Positions 52,463 to 63,131 of a stretch of DNA of 64,000 nt are shown here, in pieces (the stretch's first letter is position 1; every line of letters begins with the position of its first letter). The translations under genes and the position numbers were made by a program. The stretch lies in assembly GCA_963678675.1 (NCBI GenBank), contig OY783192.1, positions 32,953,250 to 33,017,249 of the forward strand, given 5' to 3'. The notes beneath the pieces were generated by a model. That model ran no database searches, had not been told where the DNA came from, and saw only the letters and a program-made list of their open reading frames with translations. The DNA is from Xiphydria camelus (lineage: Eukaryota > Arthropoda > Insecta > Hymenoptera > Xiphydriidae).

Positions 52463-53701
52463 TAAATATACACGCACCGCCTCTACGCATCCATATAACA
52501 GGAATGTCAGTTGAGAAATAAGTATGAAAATAATTGATTATATTATAATTTTGCGAAATCACATTTTTGCTGTTCGATAATTGTTCTTAAAATAAGGAGA
52601 AATTTTCAAATATACTTTTAGTTTTAGCACACCTCGTGTAATTACATTGCCTTCATCGGTAATTGATATTTCTATTATCGGTAAAAAGAGAGAACTGATT
52701 TATAGGAAACTCTTAGGTACTTTTAAAATTAACGAAGTTTGTGAGCATTTTTTTTAAATTCCAGAAAATTCTTTAATTTCCCTAGCTTGCCCTGACTCGC
52801 ATAATTCCCCGACAACTCCTAGCTTCCTAGAATTCCCTCATCACTCGGCAAGATGTTCAATATTTGGAATAGCAACTGTATCTCAGCTGATTAAAAATAT
52901 TGAGTGTATCGAACCGCGAAATTTTTCCGCGATGGTCCGCCATGCCAAATCTAATAGCGATAAGTGACAGCTAATGGACAACGCGATATTCAACCGTTTG
53001 TAACTTTCCGACGACGCAGTTGGAAAGTAGAAACTCTTTCACAGCCTCCGCGGGTGATCCGTCCGGGAAGACGTCTAAACAATGTTAAGCGTTTGAGCTA
53101 CCTCGAAGAACAAGTTACAAATAATCGAATCGCACCGGTCCGCCACGTATCAGATCTCATCGTCATCGATGTTACGTGCGCGTATACTAGGCTCCGAGAT
53201 ACACGGCCGCGGATGCTGGAACATTGATACCGACAGATGTTTCGAGATTCAGAGATACGCTCGGCGATAAGCAAGGGCGGAAGGAGACGCGGATAAAAAA
53301 AGCCCTCTACTCGTCGAGCGTCGACACGCTGCAGGCTCGTTGCGCTCGAACTCGTTTTCTCGGGGAAAAATGTCCGGTTAACCGACGCCGACGCGGATGT
53401 CTTTCCTCGTTTGTTGCTCGCTCACCGGGGGTCAGACGGGGTCGCTTATATTAATTTCGTAATTAATAATCGCGACAGCGCGCCGCGCGGACAGGAGTCG
53501 TGAGAGGCTTCCACTTTTCTTCGCGCCACGGAGAAACGCTCCGCTATATGTCAGCCGCCTATCCTCTCTCTCGGAGCCTCTCCTCGAGTTACGACGCACT
53601 CCCCGAGAAATTAACCTTCGATCAGTGAGACGTAGTGGTGGATGATGAGGGAGTTGAGTGGTGAAGGCAGAATAGTGCGATGTGTGTAGAGACGGTACGT
53701 G
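52463..53701. other. Unique DNA, no gene recognised
   Basis: AT-rich to about 52880, with AATTTCCCTAGCTTGCCCTG and CTAGAATTCCCT words that resemble the Z array's GTCAGGGAA on the other strand. Then GC-rich. Frames of 76-87 codons have no domains. Confidence 0.5.
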
Positions 53702-53703
53702 TA

Positions 53704-53960
53704 CACGGTAAAAAAAGTGATGTTAATTTTTAACATTTTATTACACCGGTGTGGACCTATATAGGTACATATATATCACATCTGTTGTCATTCATTCTTG
53801 TGCCATTGTTATCTAACACCATGAATGGTCTATATCTTACTCGCCAGGAAAGAAGCTCTAATCACTATTATCTCGTTATTAATGAACTTTTGACCTATAT
53901 CGATATACGATTTTTTTTACAGATAATAATGTAATCTTTAAAAAATTATTATATATATTA
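53704..53960. mobile_element. Family G element, copy 1
   Basis: After TA it begins CACGGTAAAAAAAGTGATGT. TATATCACATCTGTTGTCAT and GCCATTGTTATCTAACACCA match the copy at 25098, and CTTACTCGCCAGGAAAGAAG through TCACTATTATCTCGTTATTA and GTAATCTTTAAAAAATTATT match hairpin U. It thus links G and U into one family. Its right part stops at the next element. Confidence 0.7.
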
Positions 53961-53962
53961 TA

Positions 53963-54190
53963 CGAGGTCCCAAAAGTACCTGACCTGACGTACAGATGGC
54001 GGTAGTTGCTTGAAGAAAATTACTATGTTAGAAAGTACCCACCTTATAAAGCTTATGTTTCAAGTTTGAAGACGCTACGTGTTGTTTTGTAAATTTTCTT
54101 AAAATTGTACAATAACTGGCGTTTTATCTGCTTGGCAGCCATCAGTAGTGAACGTTCTCAGTTTACACATCCGTTATCGCATCGTCCATC
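53963..54190. mobile_element. Possible mariner 5' end relic
   Basis: After TA it reads CGAGGTCCCAAAAGTACCTG, which resembles the CGAGGT..(C)CAAAAAGTA type terminus of mariner-family transposons. About 230 bases follow (GATGGCGGTAGTTGCTTGAA, CTTGGCAGCCATCAGTAGTG) with no transposase frame. No matching right end is seen, and family A sequence takes over at 54191. The identification is from memory of terminus style only. Confidence 0.35.
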
Positions 54191-54364
54191 TAAAATACTA
54201 GCAAGCTGAACCAAATATTCAGTTTCCTCATTCTAACCAAAATATGGCCGGTTTAACCAAACATATAAGATGTGGAGAGAGAGGATCCATGTTTCACCAA
54301 ACGGTTTTGGTATAGTCTCCAGGATTTTGGTTAATTCGATCAGATTGGATTATTTTTCTCAGTT
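54191..54364. mobile_element. Family A MITE, left end lost
   Basis: It joins at TAAAATACTAGCAAGCTGAA and follows A: CCAAATATTCAGTTTCCTCA, TTCTAACCAAAATATGGCC, GAGGATCCATGTTTCACCAA and AGGATTTTGGTTAATTCGAT, ending TTATTTTTCTCAGT. The first ~70 bases of A are missing, cut by the preceding element. Confidence 0.75.
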
Positions 54365-55149
54365 CGGCCTTTCCCCATAAGCAGACCCATAGACGCGAAA
54401 AGATGCAAAGAGAGGGAGACAACGACCAGCCGAGGAGAGTATCGCGCGCGGAAAGCTAAACGATTTCGTCCCCTCCGCGCGCCTTTGCAGGTGCTCGCCA
54501 CGTTCTTATTCCTTTCTTCCAACGGCGCATCCTCGTCGCTCAATGTCTTCGCGCGTGTATATCTATACAACGGAACGCGACTTTGTCCCTTTCATGCACC
54601 CCGCGCGTGCGAGTGGCCACGTACAATGGCGATTGGCTCGACTCCAATACGACGAGAGGATCAAGACGCGCGCGCACCCTCTCTTTCCCTCCGGTACTCG
54701 TCTCCCGTTGCCCGAGATGAATCCTCGCCCCTCTTTCCTCCAGCCGCCGAAGAGACGCGGCGAATTCGGAAGATCTTCCGGTGAAGCGAGAAGAAGACGA
54801 CGAGGGCTGTAAAAGGACGACGAGGAAGGAGGAGACGCGCGACGGCTCGGTTCGTAAGTCATAATCGGCTTCTAATTGAGGGGAAATTACGTCTCTGCTT
54901 ATTATGGCCAGACTTACCATTTGGCGCACTTCGATACGAGCCATTTCACCGACGGTGTCACGTCTAATTGCGCGCGTTTTACGTCGCCCTGGGCCGCGCG
55001 CTTTCGACGCGCGGAGTTCGCGGAACGCGGCGCCAGGAGAGAAAACGCTGGAATTATCTGGGGGAGATTCTTTTGGAGGGCCGGGATGATGCGGGGTTCC
55101 GTTCCGGATGTGATTCTCGTTTGAGGACGAAGAGGAGGGGATTTTGTCG
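54365..55149. other. CpG-rich DNA, no gene recognised
   Basis: Frames of 74-134 codons overlap on both strands, are Arg/Ser-rich and have no domain. Confidence 0.55.
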
Positions 55150-55415
55150 CACTGAGAAAAATAACTTTGTTAAAATGACAAAATGCATTTAATTAAACGA
55201 GTTCAGTTACTCTAACGAAAACACTAGTAAGTTGAGCAAAATATTTAATCGTTTCAATATTTTTAGTTATTCTAACTACGTGTCCGATTATTCTATAATA
55301 ATCAGAAAATGGTCGGTTTAATCAAATAGGCTGAGAGAGGATCCGTATTTCACCAAATTGTTTGGTTATGTTTTCCGGGATTTTGGTTAAATTTACCGGG
55401 TTATTGTTCTCAGTG
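55150..55415. mobile_element. Family A MITE, complete
   Basis: 266 bases from CACTGAGAAAAATAACTTTG to TTACCGGGTTATTGTTCTCAGTG-like end (55393-55415), with GTTAAAATGACAAAATGCAT, ATTCTAACTACGTGTCCGAT, GAGGATCCGTATTTCACCAA and CGGGATTTTGGTTAAATTTA. It is slightly longer than the copy at 29834 because of an extra AATAT/ATTCT unit in the middle. The flanks are CG, not TA. Confidence 0.85.
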
Positions 55416-56251
55416 CGCGGAGAGATTTGCAATTTGAGGATGCAACTTCGAACTATTCGAGGGTTAATTATATAGATTTATCATAGAAGATTCCGGGGTG
55501 TTCCCGTTTTGCTCTGAGGATCTTTCATGGGTTGAAGTAAAATTCATTTCAACTGCATTTCGAGAACGATCAGCCGACGGTGGAGCGGAAATTCTTCGGT
55601 TACGGCTTACCACCTGTTTAGCTAGGTGTAAACTGCGCTTAAGCTACAGGGGAGGCCGTAAAGCGCGGCGCGTGAATAACGGGGGTAGTTCGGCAAAGCC
55701 TCGCCGCGGAACTCGAAGCCGCGCTCCTGTTGCTGGCGTGCGTAACGGCCGAGTTGGGGGGTCATCAACCCGCGCAGCACAGCTGATTTTCCCTTATTTA
55801 CGACGTGAACAAAAAAAAATTCGAGTAAATTGGCCGTAATTTAGCGCACAATGAGACAAGTTAAAGCGACAGTTATCCCGGGAGTCTCTCGGCGAGGCGC
55901 GCGGCCAGTGCCGTACGGCGAGAGGGTGTGTCGACCCGAAGTAAATCTCGTTAATTCTTCGTCTCGCGCGTTCTTCGTCTATATTCTCTGCGCGAGGGCA
56001 TACAATTTCCGTACTTCGGTGAATGCATTCTTCGAATGCACATTACTAGCTTTGACGCGCGAACGTACTTTTATCGCATTTGATAGCAAAATTGTATGTA
56101 ATATATATGCATTGTATGTGTGTATTGTATATGCAAATGTCATTCTCGTTATTATCCAACTATACAGAGAGAGCTGTTTATTTACTGTTAAAACATGTAT
56201 ATCTTATGAAAACATAGGTATATTCATTATACTGTACAAAATTTCTATTAA
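55416..56251. other. Unique DNA, no gene recognised
   Basis: Frames of 113 and 148 codons on the plus strand. The second ends in AT-rich sequence at the start of an F element. No domains. Confidence 0.5.
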
Positions 56252-56789
56252 CCCAGGCGGAAAGGTTTTATATATTTTGTATATAATCCATATGTGATTT
56301 TGGACATACAGTAATTCCTCGTTATCCGCGGATTCTTTTTCCGCGGTTTCGGTTATCCGCGATTTGAAATTCCCGCGTTTTATCGTATGATTTTCACCTC
56401 CCCACAGAAAAGGGCAAGCGAAAAGTTACGCATTTAATTTTCGTTATAATTTGTGTGCTTAGAATTAGCGAGATTGGCGAATTTTCACTAATTCACTAAG
56501 TATTTTATAAATGGGCTTCTAGTTTCGTTATCCGCGATTTCGTTATCCGCGGAATATTGTAAGAACATAACCCCCGCGGATAACGAGGAATTACTGTATA
56601 TTATATTAATCATGTGCGTACATGATTTCTATATTAATCATATAAGGACTATATACAGATTTTTTAATGTTTGTACAATTCATATATAGCCCTTATATGG
56701 TTAATATATATAAATCATATATAATCCTTATATAACCAAAATCACATATGGATTATACATATAAAATACATAGAATTTTTTCACTTGGG
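56252..56789. mobile_element. Family F MITE interrupted by a pogo-like element
   Basis: The ends CCCAGGCGGAAAGGTTTTAT and ATAGAATTTTTTCACTTGGG are F termini. The left arm stops at GATTTTGGACATA and resumes after the insertion as TATTATATTAATCATGTGCG. TTTTTTAATGTTTGTACAAT and AACCAAAATCACATATGGAT are typical F words. Without the insert it is about 248 bases. Confidence 0.85.
56309..56596. mobile_element. pogo/Tigger-like MITE 1
   Basis: Flanked by TA (56307-56308, 56597-56598), with perfect inverted ends of about 23 bases beginning CAGTAATTCCTCGTTATCCG. The TTATCCGCG word is repeated just inside each end (56350, 56527, 56541). CAGTA...TTATCCG ends with TA duplication are characteristic of the pogo/Tigger branch of Tc1/mariner. 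The 288-base body has no transposase frame, so it depends on an autonomous relative elsewhere. Confidence 0.85.
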
Positions 56790-56795
56790 AAATAT

Positions 56796-57010
56796 ACCTA
56801 ATATAATTGTGTATATAAAGCTTACATCCAATACGTGATTATGAAGATTAATACACTCCATTATGAGAATTATAAAAAAAATTTCATAGGGAAATATATT
56901 AATTTTCATAATTAGGGGTACGGAGTATATTAATTTTCATAATAACGCATTGGAAGAAAACTATGTAAAAGTATTATATATTAAGAAAATAAAAACTTTT
57001 TTATAGCGTA
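56796..57010. mobile_element. Family K MITE, left end worn
   Basis: It begins near CCTAATATAATTGTGTATAT. It has CATCCAATACGTGATTATGA and AATTTTCATAATAACGCATT arms, plus the duplicated AATTTTCATAAT words seen in the copy at 19944, and ends AAAACTTTTTTATAGCG before TA. It starts seven bases after an F element. Confidence 0.75.
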
Positions 57011-57817
57011 ATTGTAACTGTTTAGAATCAAATAAATATTCTCTAATGCTTAATAAAACTACGAGCAAACAACGACGTATATACGTGTATGTCACAACGC
57101 GTACGCATCGTTGATACCGGAAATCGTTCGTTTCGAAGCGATTACGCAATGCTGGAAACGTGCTTCGCGGATATAAGCGGCCGCGTCAACGAACCCGTTA
57201 CGCGAGTAGGTACTACTTCATACGTGCGTTCCGCGTACATTGTGTACCGTGTAACACGCGAAGCGGCAAATTCGCGATATTCTCCCGACGCGAGACGAGC
57301 CCCAAAAGGGGAGGACGCGGGCGGAAGTGACGGATACGGCTGGCAAGAGAGACAGGGACTGGAAGTATAATATTAACACCACCGCGGCGCCGCGTGGCAT
57401 AACGCAAACGTGCAGCCGTGCGGCAATAAGGTCGTGCAGCCTACATATTCTGGCATCGCGAGGGATTCATCTTATTGCTAATGCCCCGTGAAACGCGCGC
57501 GAGTTGATATAAATTAAAGAGTGAAATATGTTAATGGAGTATAGCGGAGTGGAGACCGAGGAGAGAGAGAGAGAGAGAGAGAGAAGCGGGAAGGACCGGA
57601 TGGTATCTTGATTAAGGTGTCTGGCGGGCGTTAGTCATTCCGGCTACCGGCTTTCTACCAGCCACCGGCTCGAAAATCTAATTTTGCGGTTGAAACTAAA
57701 AAAGGAAGCTTCAACCCCCGCCTTTTCTGGCCCCGCGTCCCTCATTCCGTAGTTCGCCGTGATGCAGTCGTCGCGAGGCTTCCTCTTTCTCGTTTTTGCA
57801 CGTTGCAGCTGAGACTG
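57011..57817. other. Unique DNA with (GA)n run
   Basis: GA microsatellite at about 57558-57584. Frames up to 93 codons lack domains. Confidence 0.55.
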
Positions 57818-58074
57818 CACTGAGGGAAAAGGTCTAGTTGAATACGAACCTATATAATAAAACAATTTATTTGGGATAAATAAGATTTTATCCGCTTCGA
57901 ACCAAAATCTATTTCAATTTGATAAATATTTTACATATATTTTTAATCGAGTACAAATCTAGTAGAACATTTATCTAATTCAAATAGTTGTTTGTTTAAT
58001 GTGAATAAATTCTTATTCATCTCAAATAAATGGTCCTATTAGCTTCGTATTCAACTAGATCTTTTCCTTGAGTA
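57818..58074. mobile_element. Family H MITE, single copy here
   Basis: The ends CACTGAGGGAAAAGGTCTAG and CTAGATCTTTTCCTTGAGTA are inverse. Pairing continues through TTGAATACGAA and TTCGTATTCAA, TTATTTGGGATAAATAAG and CTTATTCATCTCAAATAA. TG lies on both sides. 257 bases, mostly foldback, non-coding. Confidence 0.85.
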
Positions 58075-59273
58075 TGCTGCAGCGTTTTTTGTTTTGCAGT
58101 ATTGAGAATCGACATTAACGCCTCGCTACCTGGCTAAAGAAAAGTAAAGGGCATTATTGTTAACACGGTAATTTCGTGCAGCGACTGCTTTAACCCGTGC
58201 TTTACGACGTTTGTAAGCAGAGAGCCTGGTATATTTTCCCATAATTTCCCGATTTTTATTAAATGGTTCGCTGCGAGGACACTACTTTCTACGATAATAT
58301 TCCTGTGAGAAGGATTCGTTTCTACCCAATGACAGATATCCCCAATTTTCAGTAACATTTTTATATTTTCTAATGCGGGCACCTGCATTTTTGTATATGA
58401 CTAAGTGTTATGTAACGCCATGAACAAATCACGCCTCCATGTCGAGTCCCAATACTTATCTTCATCTTCAGTGAAAATTGTGTAATCGTGCAATTCTCGA
58501 GAATCACATTTCGTGCTGCAAAAATCTCTGCGCTCTCTCTACGCCGACGATAGAAAGCGCATGGACGGATAACAAGACGATCGCGCGATTAAAGCTCGCG
58601 TCGGTGTAAACTAGAATTTATTCGCGCTCCCATCGGCGATCGGACAGGCGAAGAAACCGCGCGCGCGTTCCATCGCGAAGATATCGCGGGGAGATCTAGC
58701 GATAGAGGGATCGCGTGATCGCGCGCCGGTAGCCGACGCGGGATCCGTCGAAGGGGCGAGGAGTGAAAGCGCGCGGACAGCTCCGATACCGATGCGCGCC
58801 TCCGATCGCGGGATCCGTCGATCTTTCTCTCCTCTCCGTCGCGGACGGAAAGCCTCGATCTTGAAGAAACACGCGGAGGATCTCTTCGAGAGAGACGCGA
58901 CACGTGGCAACAGGGCGCGGCCAGCGGCGAGATCCAAACCGGAACCAGAAACCGGTGGTGGAAAGAAAAATCCACCGGTCCAGCCACGGGAGGCTGCGCG
59001 GCGCGTTGAACCTCCTGTAATTCTGGACTCTACTTTGGAAAAGTTGTCCTCTCTTACGACCCCGAGAAACTGGTTCACCGCGTTTGACAGCTGACGACGC
59101 GTTCGACGTTGATATGCAAAGTCACGTTTATACACTTTCTTGCATTTCCTCGTCTTCTCTTCTGGAGATGAGGAAACGTCGACGAAAGAGATAAGAGAAG
59201 GGAATAAGAGAAAAGTCGGGGCGAGGGTTTCGAGAGCGGATCCTGTTTATTAATGTATCCGTCTCGTTATTAC
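58075..59273. other. Unique DNA, no gene supported
   Basis: An 84-codon minus frame at 58134-58388 has an unusually balanced amino-acid make-up (Ile/Leu/Asn/Ser/His) for this window but no recognised domain. An in-frame stop lies 12-15 bases upstream of its ATG. The 100-174 codon frames at 58589-59135 overlap each other and are Arg-rich. None is called. Confidence 0.45.
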
Positions 59274-59275
59274 TA

Positions 59276-59445
59276 CACTGTACACAAATCTATATTAAGC
59301 TTAATATAATCACGTATAAAGCTTTCCTCCAGTACGTGATTATGATTATAAAAAGTAATATATACTCCGTTATGAAAGTTATATTCAATTTAATATAATT
59401 TTACCTATATAAAGTTCAAGAAATATTTCATACACATTTTTGCAA
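59276..59445. mobile_element. Family K MITE, right end missing
   Basis: After TA (59274-59275) it reads CACTGTACACAAATCTATAT, then TCCAGTACGTGATTATGATT and ATATACTCCGTTATGAAAGT. The right arm is lost after about 59445. Confidence 0.7.
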
Positions 59446-60470
59446 GAAGAAAGGAGTGTCGAATTTTAGTCACTCATCGAGAGCGAGTAAAATCAATTCT
59501 ACATACTTATAGTTAAACCAATCGCTCGTAAGGTTCGCTGAATCACTACCTCACAGTTTAACACTTTCTTAACTCAACTTGACGTCGCAATTACCCAGCC
59601 TTTCCATATTTCATATTTTACGATGAGACAGAATCGACCCATATTAATTGAAGCCGCACAACCGATCCCTTCTCCCCGATGCGGTCATCCAGCATCCTCT
59701 TCACAGACGTCCGCGTTCGTCATCCCGCTTTTTCTCTCCGTCACACCGAAGCCGATCTTCTCCTGAAAGCATACGGACGACGCGGAGAGTTAATTTATCA
59801 AATGCGCCCCGAGACGAGAAAAAAGAGGAAGAACGGAGAGCTCGGCTTTCCATCGCGCGCGGCGGTTATGTATTAATTATTACAGTCATCGGTCGGCGCG
59901 CGCGCGCGCGTCCCTCGTTCGGGCATTTAAGTGGTCATTAGGCAACGCGTCGTTTGCGATTGGTCACCCCGTCCGCGCGTCGGTGAACCGTGTGCCGACG
60001 GATACCTTTATACCGCCTAACCTTTAATACCGACATTTTAGCGAAGGCGTTAAAGTTATACACGCTGTACGCGACGCTACTCGGTCATTAAGTGCGTTAT
60101 ATCGTTCCGAGAAGGTTTCGCGGAACGACCTCGTATATTCCGAGAATCGGGCGAATAGAGCGCGAGAGAGCCGCGCAAGTCTCGATCTCGTTAGACGTAC
60201 GTCGCGAGGCGTCTATCCTGGGTGTAACGGTATAGCCGAGGGGCTTGAAGATTAACGCGTCAGCGGTAATATCTGCGATGTAATCGCGCAACCGACTCGC
60301 GATGCGAGGCGTTTAGTCGAGAGCTCGCGTTGTGCGTGTGTTTCGTCGGGATGAGGTTTCAGCGAGGATCGTTTCCGGTTGAACGGAAGAAGTCTTGAAG
60401 GGTTTGCTGCCAAAGGCCTAACCGGATTCCGAATTCATTTTTATCGGGGATTTTTATGTGATGGGTGTAT
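59446..60470. other. Unique DNA, no gene recognised
   Basis: (CG)8 at 59896-59911. Frames up to 97 codons lack domains. Confidence 0.55.
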
Positions 60471-60715
60471 ATTGTAGAACATTTTGCATTAAACTTAATG
60501 TAATTTTATATAAAACTTTTATCTAGTATGTGATTGTTAAGATTAATATATTCCAATGTGAAATTTATACTCGACTTAATGTAATTGTTTATTAAGTTTG
60601 ACAAATATTTATTACAAATTTCACAAAGGAGTATATTAATTTTCATAATCGCATGCAATTGGGAAAAAGCTTCACATTAAGATGCGTTAAAAATTCAAAT
60701 TTTTCTCACAGTGCA
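60471..60715. mobile_element. Family K MITE
   Basis: It starts near TATTGTAGAACATTTTGCAT and ends AAATTTTTCTCACAGTG. The arms are TATGTGATTGTTAAGATTAA and TTAATTTTCATAATCGCATG, with AATTTCACAAAGGAGTATAT and its partner. A longer K variant with a central GTTTATTAAGTTTGACAAAT segment. Confidence 0.7.
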
Positions 60716-60764
60716 GCAATGGGCGAATCGCATGCAGCACGTACATTTTTATACGGCTTTTCGA

Positions 60765-60940
60765 TGTTAAGTTTATATTCAATATGTGATTATGATAATT
60801 AAATGTTATGAAATTTATATTCTATTCAATTCAATTGTTTATTCAATTCGAGAAATATTTAATACAAATTTAACAAGGGAGCATATTAATTTTCATAATT
60901 ACATGTCAATTCGAAAAAGGATATGTCACGTAAGACCTTT
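60765..60940. mobile_element. Family K-like copy, ends worn
   Basis: It follows the previous K by 50 bases and repeats its interior: TATTCAATATGTGATTATGA, TTCGAGAAATATTTAATACA, GGGAGCATATTAATTTTCAT and AATTACATGTCAATTCG. Neither terminus is intact. Two K copies in a row, same order, suggest either tandem duplication or repeated insertion. Confidence 0.6.
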
Positions 60941-62735
60941 TCTGGCATTCTCATTAGCTTAATTCAGGAAAAATTAAGCCACTTTTCCGGGCAAATCTAA
61001 TGCGGTATACCTACACACTTTTGGACGGCTTTTCGATAAGAAACCTGGCTCCCTAAATTATTCGGGATAGTTATCCTGGATAAACGATCTACTTAATTCT
61101 TCTCAGACTCCACATAAACTTTCAAACCCGTAACCAACATATAAGGCCACACGCGACGAAGGGTCCGGGAAGTAGACGGTTAAGTAAATATGCAAGAGGC
61201 CGTTCCATCTTTTATTTTTTCTCAATTTTAATTAGATTTCTCGCTCGATCGTTTGTACTCGCCGTATACGCGATCACCCGAGGTCTAATCGCGATGAAGA
61301 TCAGGCGATGGGATGTCGCACTCTCGTTATCGAGGGCGACGACTGTCGCGTCGCGCGATCGTCTCGGCGTTAACGCATTGTCGACGATAATTACTATAAT
61401 TGTGGCCGCGCATCTTGCGGAGAGTCCGCTAGTTTTACCGGGATGCTAATTAGCATCCGTATAGAAACGACCGAAGGAATCCGTGTCGCGGCGGCATCGC
61501 GAGACGCGCGTTCGAGTGGCAATTTCTGTATTCCGCGCGGGAACGTGTTACTCGTTATCGCGCGCGATAATATGGATGCATATACCTACTGATTTGTATG
61601 AGAATATATTTACTCGCGCGTATAATGCTTGGGTTTGCAACTCATCGAGAAACGGTGTCCGCTGGTCGAAGGGGGATGGAACAAATTACGCGTTAATCTG
61701 GAAGTGCTTGTATAAAATGGAAGGCGAGGATGCCGAAGGTTATTCTGACTACGATCGAAAGACGCGAACGATTTATATCTCGTTATCCGATGCGCTGCAC
61801 TTCCGGCTCGAACGGGAATGGAATGTCCTTCGGGCGATTGGGAGATAGCGAGACAACTTTAAAAAAATAATAAACAGCGTAGAGTCTCTTATCCGAGAGA
61901 TCGGAGTGATTCCGAGACCGATTAATTAAGAGTCGTTGGAGAGCAATGGAAAAATAGTTCGTCATTATCAATGCTGTCCTCCGGCGTTATACAATACATT
62001 ATAAATGCATCGTCGCGGCGGTATCGTCCGTATTTAAAAAATGACGCAGTCAAACGTAGAGGACAGGGGAGATATGACCAGCATCCTAAAGAGACATCCC
62101 GAGTTAATCGGCGTCGGGTTACCTGAAAGCCAATGCATAAATCATTTCAACATTTTATCGCGAGAGTGTTAAACTTTGTAGGAAGAGCTTCCCTCGGAAT
62201 AAAATTACCGCACCGCGAACCCGACCGGTTCTTCGTTGCAGTCTTGAAATTGAGACGCGGTGAAATTATGCGCCACGTCGACGCGCTTTTATTTCGTTAT
62301 TCCCGACTTGAGATTTTAATCGTACGCGATCCCCTTTGTATGGAATAACCGCACTACGAAACACTGTGTACAAAAAAGTATGCGGAAGGTCGAATTCGGC
62401 GCTTCACCGGTGCGTAGGTACACAAATAAAAAGCGAGTCCGAGCGTGTTTACCTCGCCACGGAGAGTACCTTCGGTGTTCTCCCTCTTGTTGCTCCGCGC
62501 AGTGCGAGCGTCACGGTCTAGCTGGTAACACGTAGATACCAGTGGTCTCCCGGCTATCTATTAATAATTCCGCACTTTTAACGGTAATTCTTAACCTCGT
62601 ATAAACTAGACACGGTACGAATAGACGTTCGGATTAGCATTAATAGATCTCGTTGAGAAAATCACGTTCGAGTCGCTTCTAAAGATCAAACGCCCGATAC
62701 GAAATAAATTGGAATACGACTAACGTATTTCCAGA
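60941..62735. other. Unique DNA, no gene supported
   Basis: The 121-codon plus frame at 61483-61848 ends in a stretch (acidic, Tyr/Asp/Arg-mixed, from about residue 75) that looks more protein-like than most here, but no domain is recognised and no splice context is clear. Other frames are 60-71 codons. Not called. Confidence 0.45.
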
Positions 62736-62737
62736 TA

Positions 62738-63129
62738 CAGTAGGACCTCGATTATCCGAATCAATATTGTAACCAGGCCTAGTTAGGATTAGCGAGATTT
62801 CGAATAGTGGAACAGTCGTTATAGGTGAAACGATATTCCATAATGAGACGGTATTTGAAACATGCAATCAATATATATTTTTAATTATAAACGTTTATAA
62901 GAAATTATAAAAATTGAATGCTCAGTTTAGGGTTTATTTATCATGAAATTCATGATTTTTTGTTGGCGTATGACTGCGCGTTGCGAAGATCTGTAACAAA
63001 AATTAAGAAAGGAATAGACAAGCGAACTAAACGCCTGACATGCGATACGAATTTAGACACGTTTGGATGCCGTCGGCTTGATAATAAAGGGTTCCAGTAA
63101 CAGAGATTCGGGTAATCGAGGTCCTACTA
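62738..63129. mobile_element. pogo/Tigger-like MITE 2
   Basis: Flanked by TA (62736-62737, 63130-63131). The left end CAGTAGGACCTCGATTATCC and right end GGTAATCGAGGTCCTACTA are inverse over about 25 bases with small differences. The 392-base interior is AT-rich with one 60-codon frame and no transposase. The ends resemble those of the copy at 56309 (CAGTA...TTATCCG) but differ enough to be a separate family. Confidence 0.8.
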
Positions 63130-63131
63130 TA

